Shown here piece after piece: positions 24,178 through 31,868 of a stretch of DNA of 64,000 bases. Positions within the stretch are counted from its first letter, which is position 1. Each line of letters starts with the position of its first letter. This stretch comes from a virus, in the IMG/VR virus record IMGVR_UViG_3300028590_000009, positions 1 through 64,000 of that record; one strand, written 5' to 3'. The notes beneath the pieces were generated by a model, which made no database searches, was not told where the DNA came from, and saw only the letters and a list, made by a program, of their open reading frames with translations. The position numbers and the translations under genes are program-made.

Positions 24178-24368
24178 GCTACCACTCTGGCCGTCACTGG
24201 CCGCCGACGACAACGATCGAGGATGAGTGCCCGTGTCCGCAGGAGGCATGCGGGTTGGTGGACCTTCAGCGTGCCGTCCCAGAATGCGAACACCATCCAC
24301 TCAATCGGTGCAAGTCGATGCGGCAAGGTCATCGCGCGCAGGACTGCCCGGGGGAGCGTGCAGCATGA
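24174..24368 (+). CDS. Small Cys/His-rich actinophage protein
   Basis: 64 residues with EDECPCPQEACGLVD and CEHHPLN near the middle and a C-terminal RQGHRAQDCPGER. This Cys-Pro-Cys ... Cys ... His-His pattern recurs in small actinophage proteins of unknown function; it may bind zinc. Overlaps both neighbours (ATGA). Confidence 0.78.
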   Translation: MSYHSGRHWPPTTTIEDECPCPQEACGLVDLQRAVPECEHHPLNRCKSMRQGHRAQDCPGERAA

Positions 24369-24616
24369 CCGACTTCAACTTCACTCCACCCGAGCTGGAT
24401 TCGATGCGTGCAGCAGTCGCGATCTTGCGTGCAGCCGACCGCGAGAACGTCACCGCTATCGAACTGCTCGTCAACGGCGGGGACGCGCTGGAAATCGTGC
24501 AGTCCCTCGCCGCACTCACGCTCTCGATCACGAAGTTCATCGGCATGGACGTGCAGGACTTCACGGCGTTCGTCGCCAAGGACATCACCCGCATGGAAAG
24601 CGAGCGCGCCGCATGA
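24365..24616 (+). CDS. Hypothetical helical protein
   Basis: 83 residues, helical, with LDSMRAAVAILRAADREN and a short C-terminal DITRMESERAA. Shares ATGA with the neighbours on both sides. Confidence 0.75.
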   Translation: MTDFNFTPPELDSMRAAVAILRAADRENVTAIELLVNGGDALEIVQSLAALTLSITKFIGMDVQDFTAFVAKDITRMESERAA

Positions 24617-24897
24617 CGTATGAGTGGCATGTGTTCCGCGAGTACGGCGTCCGTTACTGGCTGGCGTGGCATCTGGTCCGCATCGCGCATCGAGTGAAGG
24701 ACACGACGTTCCATCAGGTGATCCGCATCGCGGATGGGTCTGCGGTCATGATCGAGGCGGATACGTGGGGTGCGGGTGTGACTTCCGCTTACGGCGTGTG
24801 CACAGACGTGCAGGACGCGGATGGCTGGCCTGAACTGCGCGACTTCGATGACTTCGATGAAGCCCTCGACTGGATGCACGAGGGTCACAATGTCTGA
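24613..24897 (+). CDS. Hypothetical protein, Trp/Asp-rich
   Basis: 94 residues: WHVFREYGVRYWLAWHLVRI at the start and an acidic DFDDFDEALDWMHEGH at the end. The N-terminal half could be a small alpha/beta fold. Overlaps the next gene by eight bases. Confidence 0.75.
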   Translation: MTYEWHVFREYGVRYWLAWHLVRIAHRVKDTTFHQVIRIADGSAVMIEADTWGAGVTSAYGVCTDVQDADGWPELRDFDDFDEALDWMHEGHNV

Positions 24898-25150
24898 TCG
24901 CATCTCCGACGCCCAACTGACCGAGTGGGTTGAGCGGTCCAGCTACCCGGATGCTGACGATGCTCACGCGATGGTGGATGAGCTGGTGTATCTGCGGGTG
25001 CTGCTCGCCGACTTCATTGATCCCGATCCGTGCTGGTTCGACCATCACGGCGGTTGTCAGGCGCACGGCTATCTGACGTTGGAACCAGGCGAGATGTGCC
25101 CGCAGGCTGAGGCTCGGCGCTACCTGGATGAGGTGAAAGACCATGGCTGA
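24890..25150 (+). CDS. Hypothetical protein with Cys/His cluster
   Basis: 86 residues; helical N-terminus (SDAQLTEWVERSS) followed by CWFDHHGGCQAHG and CPQAEARRYL. Two Cys-x-x-His/His-x-x-Cys pairs could bind a metal. Confidence 0.75.
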   Translation: MSDRISDAQLTEWVERSSYPDADDAHAMVDELVYLRVLLADFIDPDPCWFDHHGGCQAHGYLTLEPGEMCPQAEARRYLDEVKDHG

Positions 25151-25346
25151 ACACGAAGCCCTCACCCGCCTGCTGTCCGCGCATCAACCGAGGGGTCGCA
25201 TCTGCATCGGCTGCACCGGCTGCCCTGATGTCGAGTTCATGACCAGCGTTGACCACGCCGAGCATGTGGCCGAGTTGATCACCGCGGAGTTCATCGTCAC
25301 CCCGAAGTCGGCAAAGAATGCGCGCGAAGCGCAGACGGGATTCTGA
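25143..25346 (+). CDS. Small protein with Cys pair, function unknown
   Basis: 67 residues, with ICIGCTGCPDVEF followed by a helix (AEHVAELITAEF). It lies directly ahead of the RNA ligase gene, one base before its start, so the two are likely co-expressed. Confidence 0.75.
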   Translation: MAEHEALTRLLSAHQPRGRICIGCTGCPDVEFMTSVDHAEHVAELITAEFIVTPKSAKNAREAQTGF

Positions 25347-25347
25347 A

Positions 25348-26520
25348 ATGAAGTCACTCGAAAACGGCAAACTGCTGTCCTGGGCAACCGAGATCGACGA
25401 AGCCACGATTAAGCAGGCAACCGCCCTGACCAGGCTCCCGTTCGTGCATCCGCACGTAGCATTGATGCCCGACGCCCATGCAGGCAAAGGTTCTAGCGTC
25501 GGCACAGTGATTCCGACCGTCGGCGCGGTCATCCCCGCTGCGGTCGGCGTCGACATCGGGTGCGGGATGGTGGCCGTCGAAACGGATATTCGCGACACCG
25601 ATCTCTTGGGCAAAGATCTCTCGACACTCCGGGAGCGCATCGAACAGGCCATCCCGCTGTCGCCAGGCAACTACAACTCCAGGATCAACCGCGATTCGGC
25701 GCAGGAAAGCATCGACAAGCTTGAGCGAATCGCAGCCATCAACTCGGTGGATCTCTCGCACTCGCCGAAGTGGCGCGAACAGTTGGGCTCGCTCGGCGGC
25801 GGTAACCACTTCATCGAACTCTGCGTGGACAAAGCAGGCTGGGTGTGGCTGTTCTTGCACTCCGGGTCGCGCGGCGTCGGCAACAAGATCGCTCAGAAGC
25901 ACATCAAGATCGCGCAGTCGTGGTGCGCTGAGAACGGCATCGAACTGGAAGACAGAGACCACGCCTACCTGTCCGATGCGACATACGAGTTCCAGGACTA
26001 CATGTCAGAGCTTCGATGGGCGCAGAAGTTCGCCAGGCTGAACCGAGACGAGATGATGGATCGGTTCATGGACGTGTTCGAAGACTGGCTCGGCTGGGCA
26101 GTGGTCGCATGCAATCGGATCAATACACACCACAACTACACCGAGCAGGTCGATTTCGACAAGACGTCGGTCTGGCTGACGCGCAAGGGCGCAATCGATG
26201 CCTCCCTGGGCGTTTGGGGGCTCATCCCCGGTTCAATGGGTACCGGGTCGTATGTGGTTCAGGGTAAGGGCAATTCGCAGGCGCTGTACTCGGCCCCGCA
26301 CGGCGCTGGGCGTCGATTCTCTCGCACGCAGGCTCGAAAGACCTTTACCGCCGAAGATCTCGCGGCGCGCATGACCGGTATCGAGTACCGTCACGGCGAA
26401 GAGTGGATTGACGAGATCCCGGACGCATACAAGCCGATCACGGAAGTGATGGAAGCGTCAGCCGACCTGGTTGAGGTCAAGCATGAGCTTCGTCAGATCT
26501 TGAACGTGAAGGGTACCTGA
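25348..26520 (+). CDS. rtcB: RtcB-type RNA ligase (3'-phosphate / 5'-hydroxyl)
   Basis: 390 residues, complete. The family blocks are in order: PDAHAGKGSSVGTVIP, GVDIGCGM (C72), GSLGGGNHFIE, HSGSRGVGN, INTHHNYTEQ and APHGAGRRFSR with H318, the residue that is guanylylated in RtcB. The enzyme seals RNA broken with a 2',3'-cyclic or 3'-phosphate end, such as tRNA cut by anticodon nucleases. The start is set at ATG 25348, one base after the preceding stop; the GTG-like extension upstream overlaps that gene. A terminator follows, so it ends the operon. Confidence 0.95.
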   Translation: MKSLENGKLLSWATEIDEATIKQATALTRLPFVHPHVALMPDAHAGKGSSVGTVIPTVGAVIPAAVGVDIGCGMVAVETDIRDTDLLGKDLSTLRERIEQAIPLSPGNYNSRINRDSAQESIDKLERIAAINSVDLSHSPKWREQLGSLGGGNHFIELCVDKAGWVWLFLHSGSRGVGNKIAQKHIKIAQSWCAENGIELEDRDHAYLSDATYEFQDYMSELRWAQKFARLNRDEMMDRFMDVFEDWLGWAVVACNRINTHHNYTEQVDFDKTSVWLTRKGAIDASLGVWGLIPGSMGTGSYVVQGKGNSQALYSAPHGAGRRFSRTQARKTFTAEDLAARMTGIEYRHGEEWIDEIPDAYKPITEVMEASADLVEVKHELRQILNVKGT

Positions 26521-26544
26521 AGCTACGGAACCGCCCGAACGCCG

Positions 26545-26578
26545 GATGCCCGACCAGGATTCGTCCCGGTCGGGCATC
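26545..26578 (+). terminator. Bidirectional terminator between rtcB and the minus-strand operon
   Basis: Stem GATGCCCGACC with GGTCGGGCATC, 12-base loop. It separates rtcB (+) from the convergent operon that ends at 26583. Confidence 0.75.
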
Positions 26579-26582
26579 GTGC

Positions 26583-26948
26583 TCACTGAGGCGGCACGCG
26601 TACCGCGTCGGACCACACTGTTCCATTCCACCAACGCTGGCTACCTGAACCGTGTGGATCCATGTACCAGCCTGGGGGAGGAGCGACACCCGCAGTCGCC
26701 ATCGTCGGCGCGGATGTCCTGCGCACCAGATAGAACAGCAGCCACCCGAACGCGATGACCACACCGACCGGGATCGCCAACGCCACCAGAAAGACCGGTC
26801 CAGCACCCGCCATGTCGAAGCCCAGAACGTTCATGCCCACATAGATCAGGATGTACAGGACCACAGAAGCGCCAGCGCAGACGACCGCTTGAAGCCATGC
26901 GGGTGTAGGGCCAGCAGGCGGTTTGACCTGACCCTGCGGCGACTGCAT
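26583..26948 (-). CDS. Membrane protein with DUF2510 domain
   Basis: 121 residues. Two membrane helices (AVVCAGASVVLYILIYVGM and VFLVALAIPVGVVIAFGWLL), then a cytoplasmic-type DUF2510 module near the C-terminus (PPPGWYMDPHGSGSQRWWNG). DUF2510 is common in actinobacterial membrane proteins. Last gene of the minus operon; its start overlaps the stop of the DUF4352-like gene (ATGA). Confidence 0.8.
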   Translation of the reverse strand: MQSPQGQVKPPAGPTPAWLQAVVCAGASVVLYILIYVGMNVLGFDMAGAGPVFLVALAIPVGVVIAFGWLLFYLVRRTSAPTMATAGVAPPPGWYMDPHGSGSQRWWNGTVWSDAVRVPPQ

Positions 26949-27685
26949 CACCGCAAAGCGACCTTCGCCCCGCCAGAGAACATCGAATCGTGTAGCTCCA
27001 ACGTCGTTGGCACCGTCCCCGCGGGCACATCGAACACCAGAGCAACCTGGATCTTGAAGCCCGGATTCAAATCCGACTCCCAATCCTCAGAACCCAACGC
27101 CCGCACAGCCGAAGAGTCATTCGCGAACTCACGGCCCTGCTCATCAATCAACGTCTGATTGCTATCGAAATAGGATTGCGGCTTGTTGCCCGTGTTGGTG
27201 ATGTCCATGCGGATCACGATGAACTCACCCTTTGCGGTCACCGCCCGATAGCCGGATCCGAGCGCCGTAACAGGCGTTTCGACCGAGGTGACCTGGAACT
27301 CGAACTTGCCGTCACGCACCGCCGAACCAGGGGCTGCAACATTCTTGCCACGCGACGGCGCCTGACTGGTCGGGGCGGCAGGTGCGGGCGCTTGCGGCGC
27401 ACCCGGGGCGGCGACAGCCGCGATGGACGTCAGTGTCGTCGTCGATGCCGCATCTTTGGGATCGGAGTTGCTGGCAAGCCCCGCGATGCCCAAGCAGCCA
27501 CCGCACAGCAGGATCGGCACACCGATGATGATGAACGGCCAAACGGGCGTCTTTTTCTTCGGGGGACGCGGCGGATACTGGCCCGCCATCGGTTGACCGT
27601 AGGGCGGCGGCTGAACCGGGTAACCAGGCTGTGTCCCGTAAGGCTGTTGAGGCCCGTTAGGTGGTGGTTGCTGCGGCGGATAGGT
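26948..27685 (-). CDS. Membrane-anchored DUF4352-like secreted protein
   Basis: 245 residues. N-terminus rich in Pro/Gln (QPPPNGPQQPYGTQPG), one membrane helix (VWPFIIIGVPILLCGGCL), an Ala/Pro linker, then a beta domain near residues 130-245 (KFEFQVTSVETPV and FIVIRMDITNTGNKPQS) of the DUF4352/telokin-like type found in cell-surface proteins of actinobacteria. The GTG at 27685 has AGGGGA upstream; the alternative TTG at 27727 has no ribosome site. Likely exposed outside the membrane. Confidence 0.82.
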   Translation of the reverse strand, partial: TYPPQQPPPNGPQQPYGTQPGYPVQPPPYGQPMAGQYPPRPPKKKTPVWPFIIIGVPILLCGGCLGIAGLASNSDPKDAASTTTLTSIAAVAAPGAPQAPAPAAPTSQAPSRGKNVAAPGSAVRDGKFEFQVTSVETPVTALGSGYRAVTAKGEFIVIRMDITNTGNKPQSYFDSNQTLIDEQGREFANDSSAVRALGSEDWESDLNPGFKIQVALVFDVPAGTVPTTLELHDSMFSGGAKVALR

Positions 27686-27745
27686 CACGGATTCCCCTGC
27701 TGTGTTCGAGTTGATGTCATCAACCAATCGGTGTGGTCGATGACA

Positions 27746-27788
27746 CGTTACGGATGCCCACTATTGGGTATTGGGCGGTCAGCGTAAC
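27746..27788 (-). promoter_or_regulatory. Paired hairpin between minus-strand genes
   Basis: GTTACG pairs with CGTAAC and the inner GCCCA with TGGGC, spanning the gap between the 27779 and 26948 genes. It overlaps the end of the upstream gene, so it may be an internal terminator or processing site. Confidence 0.3.
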
Positions 27789-27979
27789 CGTTCGTCGGGG
27801 TACTCGGCGCGGCCCGCCGCGATAAACGCTTTCCGGCCCGCCCACATCCGCTCGAACACCGGGCCTGCTGTAGGTTCGCCCGCGTTGTTCCATGCCGTCA
27901 ACGCGGCCCTCCACTCATTGAGCGCGAGACGATACGAGTCCCTGTGTGGATGGATACGGATCACCTTCGCCGCGGTCAC
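27779..27979 (-). CDS. Small protein, function unknown
   Basis: 66 residues starting at GTG, sharing GTGA with the previous gene. Basic N-terminus (MTAAKVIRIHPHRDSYRL) and a helical remainder. Second half of a three-gene overlapping set. Confidence 0.75.
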   Translation of the reverse strand: MTAAKVIRIHPHRDSYRLALNEWRAALTAWNNAGEPTAGPVFERMWAGRKAFIAAGRAEYPDERLR

Positions 27980-28146
27980 GTCGACACCCGCTCCAACGCG
28001 CGGATCTCATCCAGGAACTCAGTCGCCCGACGCTTGCGGGGACACTCGTCGATGTCGCACGCATCGTGGATCCGCAGAATCCCTTCCGCGCGCCTCTGAT
28101 ACAGCGGCACAATGTTCGAGACTTCACAGTTGTCGTTGATGATCAT
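27976..28146 (-). CDS. Small Cys-containing protein (paralogue of next gene)
   Basis: 56 residues, start ATG 28146 overlapping the stop of the preceding gene (ATGA). Its HDACDIDECPRKRRATEFL matches HKGCRRDECARKGAAFNTL in the protein encoded just upstream, so the two are probably duplicates. Such short HxxCxxxxCxxxR proteins are common in actinobacteria and their phages; the role is unknown. The longer upstream frame would overlap the neighbour. Confidence 0.75.
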   Translation of the reverse strand: MIINDNCEVSNIVPLYQRRAEGILRIHDACDIDECPRKRRATEFLDEIRALERVST

Positions 28147-28376
28147 GATGTCCTGCTCGCATCGGGTTGGATCTTGCCCGCAGCCACGAGCGTGTTGAAC
28201 GCGGCACCTTTCCGGGCGCATTCGTCACGTCGACATCCCTTGTGCCGCTGCATCGCCTGATGGGCTTCGGGGATGGTGAGTTTCTGTTCGGGTGCTTCGT
28301 GCGGCCACTGCTCAGGCCAGTACACGGTGTCGAACTGTTCTTCGTCTCCGACGACGCGGATACCCCAACTGTTCAT
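28143..28376 (-). CDS. Small Cys-containing protein, first gene of minus operon
   Basis: 77 residues. Start ATG 28376 has GAGGCGAG just upstream; the frame extends further upstream but without a good start. It carries a WxxEQWPHEAPEQKLT region and the HKGCRRDECARKG motif shared with its neighbour at 27976. It leads the operon that ends with the membrane/secreted pair. Confidence 0.78.
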   Translation of the reverse strand: MNSWGIRVVGDEEQFDTVYWPEQWPHEAPEQKLTIPEAHQAMQRHKGCRRDECARKGAAFNTLVAAGKIQPDASRTS

Positions 28377-28642
28377 AGCTCGCCTCGAAATCGGTTCGCG
28401 GGCATGATGACCCCCTGATCGGCGTTGTGGGGTGCCCGGCCCCCTGGCCCAATCGCTGTGGAACGGCAGGGCCAGGGGTGGGAGCGGGATGAGGATTGCA
28501 GAGGCTCCCTGCCGGACACGCTTCAAGTACACCTCATTTCGGGCATACTGGAATCTCCAACGCGGATGTTCGAGTTAATCGGCTGGACGTCCAATGCGGG
28601 GCATTCCACTACGGATGCAACCAGATAGCGAGGCTAACGATC
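28377..28642. promoter_or_regulatory. Divergent intergenic region (266 bp)
   Basis: Lies between the minus operon (start 28376) and the HTH gene (start 28643). CATACT at 28545-28550 in GGGCATACTGG could serve as a -10 for the plus gene. No clear -35 or inverted repeat is obvious, and no further gene is seen. The GC-rich half near 28430 has no T-run hairpin. Confidence 0.5.
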
Positions 28643-29533
28643 ATGGCTGGTTCGACCCTCCCGCGACGCGCGATGGGACGCCTCCTTGGCAAGCTGCGCG
28701 CCAAGGCCAAAAAGAGTCAACTAGCAGCAGGCTTAGCGATCGAAATGTCACCCCAGTCGATCGGGCGACTAGAGGACGGCCAACCATGCCGAGTCAGCAG
28801 CCCTCAAATGGAAGTGCTGCTCGACCTGTACGAAGCCACGGACGACGACCGCGAGACAGTGCGAGCGTTGATGCAGGAAGTCAAAGCCGCGAAAGGTGAC
28901 CCGGCCGGCGGTTGGTGGCGCACCTACTCCGACGTCGTGTCATCACACTTCGACCACTTCATGAGCCTAGAGCAGGCTTGCGACCGATTACTGACATTCC
29001 AACTGACCTTGCTGCCCGGCCTGTTGCAGACGTCGGACTATCGACGTTGGATCGCCACGACAACCGATCCAGGAATGTCCGCGGTCGATGTGGAACGGCG
29101 CCTGGAGTTGATCGCTCGACGTCAACGCAGACTGGCCGAGGATCCCGATTTCACCTTGGAGGTGCTGTTGGGGGAGTCGGCGTTACGTCATCAGGTCGGC
29201 GGTCGCGAGGTGATGGCGCGCCAGTTGCTGCATTTGGCCGATGTGGGTGACCTGCCGAATGTTTCGATCCGAGTGATCCCGTACGGTGCAGGCGGTCATC
29301 CGGGGCTGGTGGTGCAGTCGTTCACTCTGTTCGAGTTCCCTCCGCTGCAATCGTCTCGAATGCTTGAGCCTCCCGTGGTGTTCGTGGAGGGCTTCACGGG
29401 CGCGTTGTTCCTGGAAGAGGACAGTGTGATCGATCGCCATCGGGAAGCTGCGGATGATTTGCACCAGGTAGCGTTGGATTCGGATGACACCAGGAGACTG
29501 GTGAAAGAGATTGCAGAGGAGTATGCATCGTGA
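28643..29533 (+). CDS. HTH regulator with DUF5753 domain
   Basis: 296 residues. Residues about 10-75 are an Xre-type helix-turn-helix (KKSQLAAGLAIEMSPQSIGR, then LEDGQPCRV). The rest matches the DUF5753 region found C-terminal to HTH domains in actinobacteria: WWRTYSDVV, LTFQLTLLPGLLQTSDYRR, IRVIPYGAGGH and FVEGFTGALFLEED. It is followed with GTGA overlap by a DUF397 gene. These pairs are common in Streptomyces and Nocardia chromosomes and act as regulators; the exact target here is unknown. A longer upstream frame lacks a start with a ribosome site. Confidence 0.9.
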   Translation: MAGSTLPRRAMGRLLGKLRAKAKKSQLAAGLAIEMSPQSIGRLEDGQPCRVSSPQMEVLLDLYEATDDDRETVRALMQEVKAAKGDPAGGWWRTYSDVVSSHFDHFMSLEQACDRLLTFQLTLLPGLLQTSDYRRWIATTTDPGMSAVDVERRLELIARRQRRLAEDPDFTLEVLLGESALRHQVGGREVMARQLLHLADVGDLPNVSIRVIPYGAGGHPGLVVQSFTLFEFPPLQSSRMLEPPVVFVEGFTGALFLEEDSVIDRHREAADDLHQVALDSDDTRRLVKEIAEEYAS

Positions 29534-29736
29534 CCAGGGAGTATTCCGGCGCGAAGTGGTTCAAGAGTAGCCACAGCCAGGCTGGCGGGGATTGTGTCGA
29601 GGTTGCCTTCTTGGATGAAGGCGGCATCGGTGTCCGCGACAGCAAGAATCCGACCGGTCCAGCGTTGGCGTTCACGCCTGGCGAGTGGGCCGCATTCACT
29701 GCGGGTGTGCGAGACGGCGAGTTCGACCGCGCCTGA
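29530..29736 (+). CDS. DUF397 protein
   Basis: 68 residues, starting at GTG overlapping the HTH gene stop. Shows the DUF397 pattern: KWFKSSHSQAGGDCVEVAF, then GGIGVRDSKNPTGPALAF, and WAAFTAGVRDGEFD at the end. In actinobacteria these small proteins pair with the neighbouring HTH-DUF5753 regulator. Followed by a strong terminator. Confidence 0.9.
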   Translation: MTREYSGAKWFKSSHSQAGGDCVEVAFLDEGGIGVRDSKNPTGPALAFTPGEWAAFTAGVRDGEFDRA

Positions 29737-29748
29737 CTGATCGACCTG

Positions 29749-29781
29749 AACCGCCCCGGTCCTGTGGAGACCGGGGCGGTT
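29749..29781 (+). terminator. Strong terminator after DUF397 gene
   Basis: A 13-bp stem (AACCGCCCCGGTC and complement), seven-base loop and a TTTTGTG tail. Confidence 0.9.
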
Positions 29782-29807
29782 TTGTGTTTCCGGGCGAGCG
29801 CGGGAGG

Positions 29808-29850
29808 TTGTGAGTATGTGCCGTGAACTGTAGGCTAGGAAACAAACTGG
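29808..29850 (+). promoter_or_regulatory. Promoter of excisionase-integrase operon
   Basis: TTGTGA (29808-29813), a 17-bp spacer and TAGGCT (29831-29836). The 27-bp element family recurs here as TGAACTGTAGGCTAGG then AAACTGG (29824-29850). Confidence 0.6.
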
Positions 29851-29920
29851 AAGCGTGAAGGCAACGGGTGGCGACCGATCCGGCCCTGGACTTTCACATA
29901 TCCGTTACCGGAGGCTCCCC

Positions 29921-30115
29921 ATGACCACAACCAACCAGTGGCTCACCCGCCGCGAAGTCGCGACACTCACCGGATTCTCCCCCAAAACCTTGGAGAACTG
30001 GGCTGCCATGAAACCACGCAAAGGCCCCAAATGCTTCAGGGTCGCCGGACGCGTCAGGTACTCGCTCGACGACGTCACCGCATGGCAGCAACGACAGACC
30101 GTCACGGCGGCGTGA
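29921..30115 (+). CDS. MerR-like winged-helix excisionase (RDF) candidate
   Basis: 64 residues, all one small winged HTH: LTRREVATLTGFSPKTLENW is the helix-turn-helix and RVRYSLDDVTAWQQRQ the wing. Proteins of this shape beside an integrase are usually directionality factors (Xis). GGAGG stands seven bases before the ATG. Twenty-two bases separate it from the integrase. Confidence 0.8.
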   Translation: MTTTNQWLTRREVATLTGFSPKTLENWAAMKPRKGPKCFRVAGRVRYSLDDVTAWQQRQTVTAA

Positions 30116-30137
30116 CCCACACCCCCTGGAGGCTGTC

Positions 30138-31394
30138 ATGGCGCAAGAAGCATTGGAAGCAGGCGGATGGCCGCCCAAACACAAACTGATCCCCGAGAAA
30201 GGCGCTGACGGGGTTTGGCGACTGACCAAGGTTCGCCACCGCACCTACGGCGGACGTTACGTGCGCACGAGCGGCGCGGGCGCCACAAGGAAAGAGTGCC
30301 TGTCCGATTGGGAGAAACGGTTCGAGGTGAACCGTCAGAAAGGCTCCGCGCACAGCAGTTCCACCAAACGCCGCGAGTTCGAACCAGCCGACAAGATGGC
30401 GGTCGTGTTCGACGCCTTCATCGCCGCACAGGAACGCAAATGTGAGGCAGGCAAGATCACGCGCCAAACGCTGGTGTCGTATCGGCAGTCGATCTACCCC
30501 GTCGAGAACGGTGGTAGCCCGGACTCGATCAAGCTCATGCGCGAACTGGGCGACCTGACGATCGCCGAGGTCGGCAAGCCGAAGTTCCTGGCCGACTACC
30601 TGGAAGACATCGCCGACGCCTCACCCGGGTATGCGGCCCGCCACCACCTGATCCTGACCGTGGTGTTCAAAATGCTCACCCTCGCAGGATTGTTCGACTT
30701 CTCCCCGATGGCGCCTGTTCCTCAGCCTGGTATTCGGGGTGGTTCGCAGCGGGCGTTGACCGCGGATGAGCGGGACGCCCTGTATGACGTGTTGTTGGCG
30801 GCGTCACCGCGCACGAAGTATCTGCGCCCGTTGACGTTGACGTTGCTGGGCACGGGGGTCCGTCCGGGGGAGGCGCTGGCCCTGCGGTGGATGGACGTCG
30901 ATGGTTTGGATGATCCCGAGGTGGATCGGGCGACGGCGTATGTGTGCGGAACTTTGGTGTCGCGCGGCGGGGTGACGTTTCGGCAGCCGAGGCGCAAGTG
31001 CGGCAACTCCTACTACCTGACTTTGCCGCGTTGGCTGACGACGGTGCTGCGGGCATGGAAGGCGGATGTGAAGCCATCGTCGGTGGAGCGTCCGATGTTC
31101 GAGTCGTTGCGGGGCGGGTTGTTGTCGCCGCGGACTGCTGAGAGCACGTTGAAGCGTGCGCGGACGGGTTCGGCGTTGGAGTGGGTGAAGTTCGGCAATC
31201 TCCGAGACACCGTGGCTACTCATGTGACTGGGGTGTCGGGTGATCCGAAGCATGCTAGTGCTCAGTTGGGGCATTCGGAGGGGGCGTCGTTGGCGATGCG
31301 TCATTACATCGATTCCGCTGGTTACAAGCATCCTGCGGTCGATAACGCGGACGCGTTGGAGCTGTTGGCGCCGAGCAAAGTTACACCAAAGTAG
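30138..31394 (+). CDS. int: Tyrosine-family integrase
   Basis: 418 residues. N-terminal arm-binding region (about 20-60), SAM-like core-binding domain (about 80-190) and catalytic domain (210-400). Catalytic residues visible: R242 in GTGVRPGEALALRW, R356 in NLRDTVATH, H379 in LGHSE and Y390 in MRHYI. The HxLRH box is altered: Gly353 stands where His is usual and Asp357 follows R356. It catalyses site-specific recombination between attP and a host attB. GGAGG lies seven bases before the ATG. Confidence 0.92.
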   Translation: MAQEALEAGGWPPKHKLIPEKGADGVWRLTKVRHRTYGGRYVRTSGAGATRKECLSDWEKRFEVNRQKGSAHSSSTKRREFEPADKMAVVFDAFIAAQERKCEAGKITRQTLVSYRQSIYPVENGGSPDSIKLMRELGDLTIAEVGKPKFLADYLEDIADASPGYAARHHLILTVVFKMLTLAGLFDFSPMAPVPQPGIRGGSQRALTADERDALYDVLLAASPRTKYLRPLTLTLLGTGVRPGEALALRWMDVDGLDDPEVDRATAYVCGTLVSRGGVTFRQPRRKCGNSYYLTLPRWLTTVLRAWKADVKPSSVERPMFESLRGGLLSPRTAESTLKRARTGSALEWVKFGNLRDTVATHVTGVSGDPKHASAQLGHSEGASLAMRHYIDSAGYKHPAVDNADALELLAPSKVTPK

Positions 31395-31491
31395 GAATCC
31401 AGGGGTTTTCGCTGAGACCCGCACCTATGCCTACCTGCGCGAATACCTATATTCTGCGCATATGAAGGTACGTATCCGTGGGGGGTTACTG

Positions 31492-31535
31492 TGACCTGCG
31501 GTTATAGTGATTTTTAGGCCGTTTGACCTGCGGTT
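31492..31535 (+). repeat. Two direct copies of TGACCTGCGGTT
   Basis: Copies at 31492-31503 and 31524-31535, spaced 32 bp (about three helix turns). This is the spacing expected for integrase arm sites or a dimeric regulator. An inverted third copy is at 37205-37216. Confidence 0.6.
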
Positions 31536-31625
31536 TTCCCGGATCGAACCTCCCGCGACTTCCCGCTGTCCCACTGCGTAATCCCGCTGTTTTGCGCTCA
31601 AAGTGACACTCAAAGTGACACTTTT

Positions 31626-31656
31626 GCCCCCGGAAACCCCCTCGGTTTCCGGGGGC
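31626..31656 (+). terminator. Terminator downstream of integrase
   Basis: A 13-bp stem (GCCCCCGGAAACC and complement), five-base loop, then TTTCTC. Confidence 0.88.
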
Positions 31657-31841
31657 TTTCTCGTCTCCTGAGGCACCGTCGGCGGACCCGATTTCAGCCC
31701 GGATCGCGACGACTGATCGCCCCTGTCCGAGCCGCCCGTTGCATCCACCCCTCAGCGTGTCGAATCCGAGACGCGCCGACGACTTTTCAACCCCCGCGAA
31801 CTCTCGGCAACCACAACTACCCATTCATTGAAATTATGGCA

Positions 31842-31868
31842 TGAACTGGAGTTGATGCTATAGACTGA
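31842..31868 (+). promoter_or_regulatory. 27-bp element before the 31900 operon
   Basis: TGAACTGGAGTTG then CTATAGACTGA, with TAGACT (31861-31866) as the possible -10. It precedes the gene start by about 30 bp. Confidence 0.62.

Noticed and set aside
30804-31424. Long minus-strand frame opposite the integrase
   Set aside because: Opposes a well-supported integrase; Arg/His/Pro-rich, no ribosome site.
31530-31570. tRNA-like T-arm (GGTTCGATCC on the minus strand)
   Set aside because: The surrounding bases do not form the five-pair T-stem or any cloverleaf; it may at most mark an attP core and is not called a tRNA.
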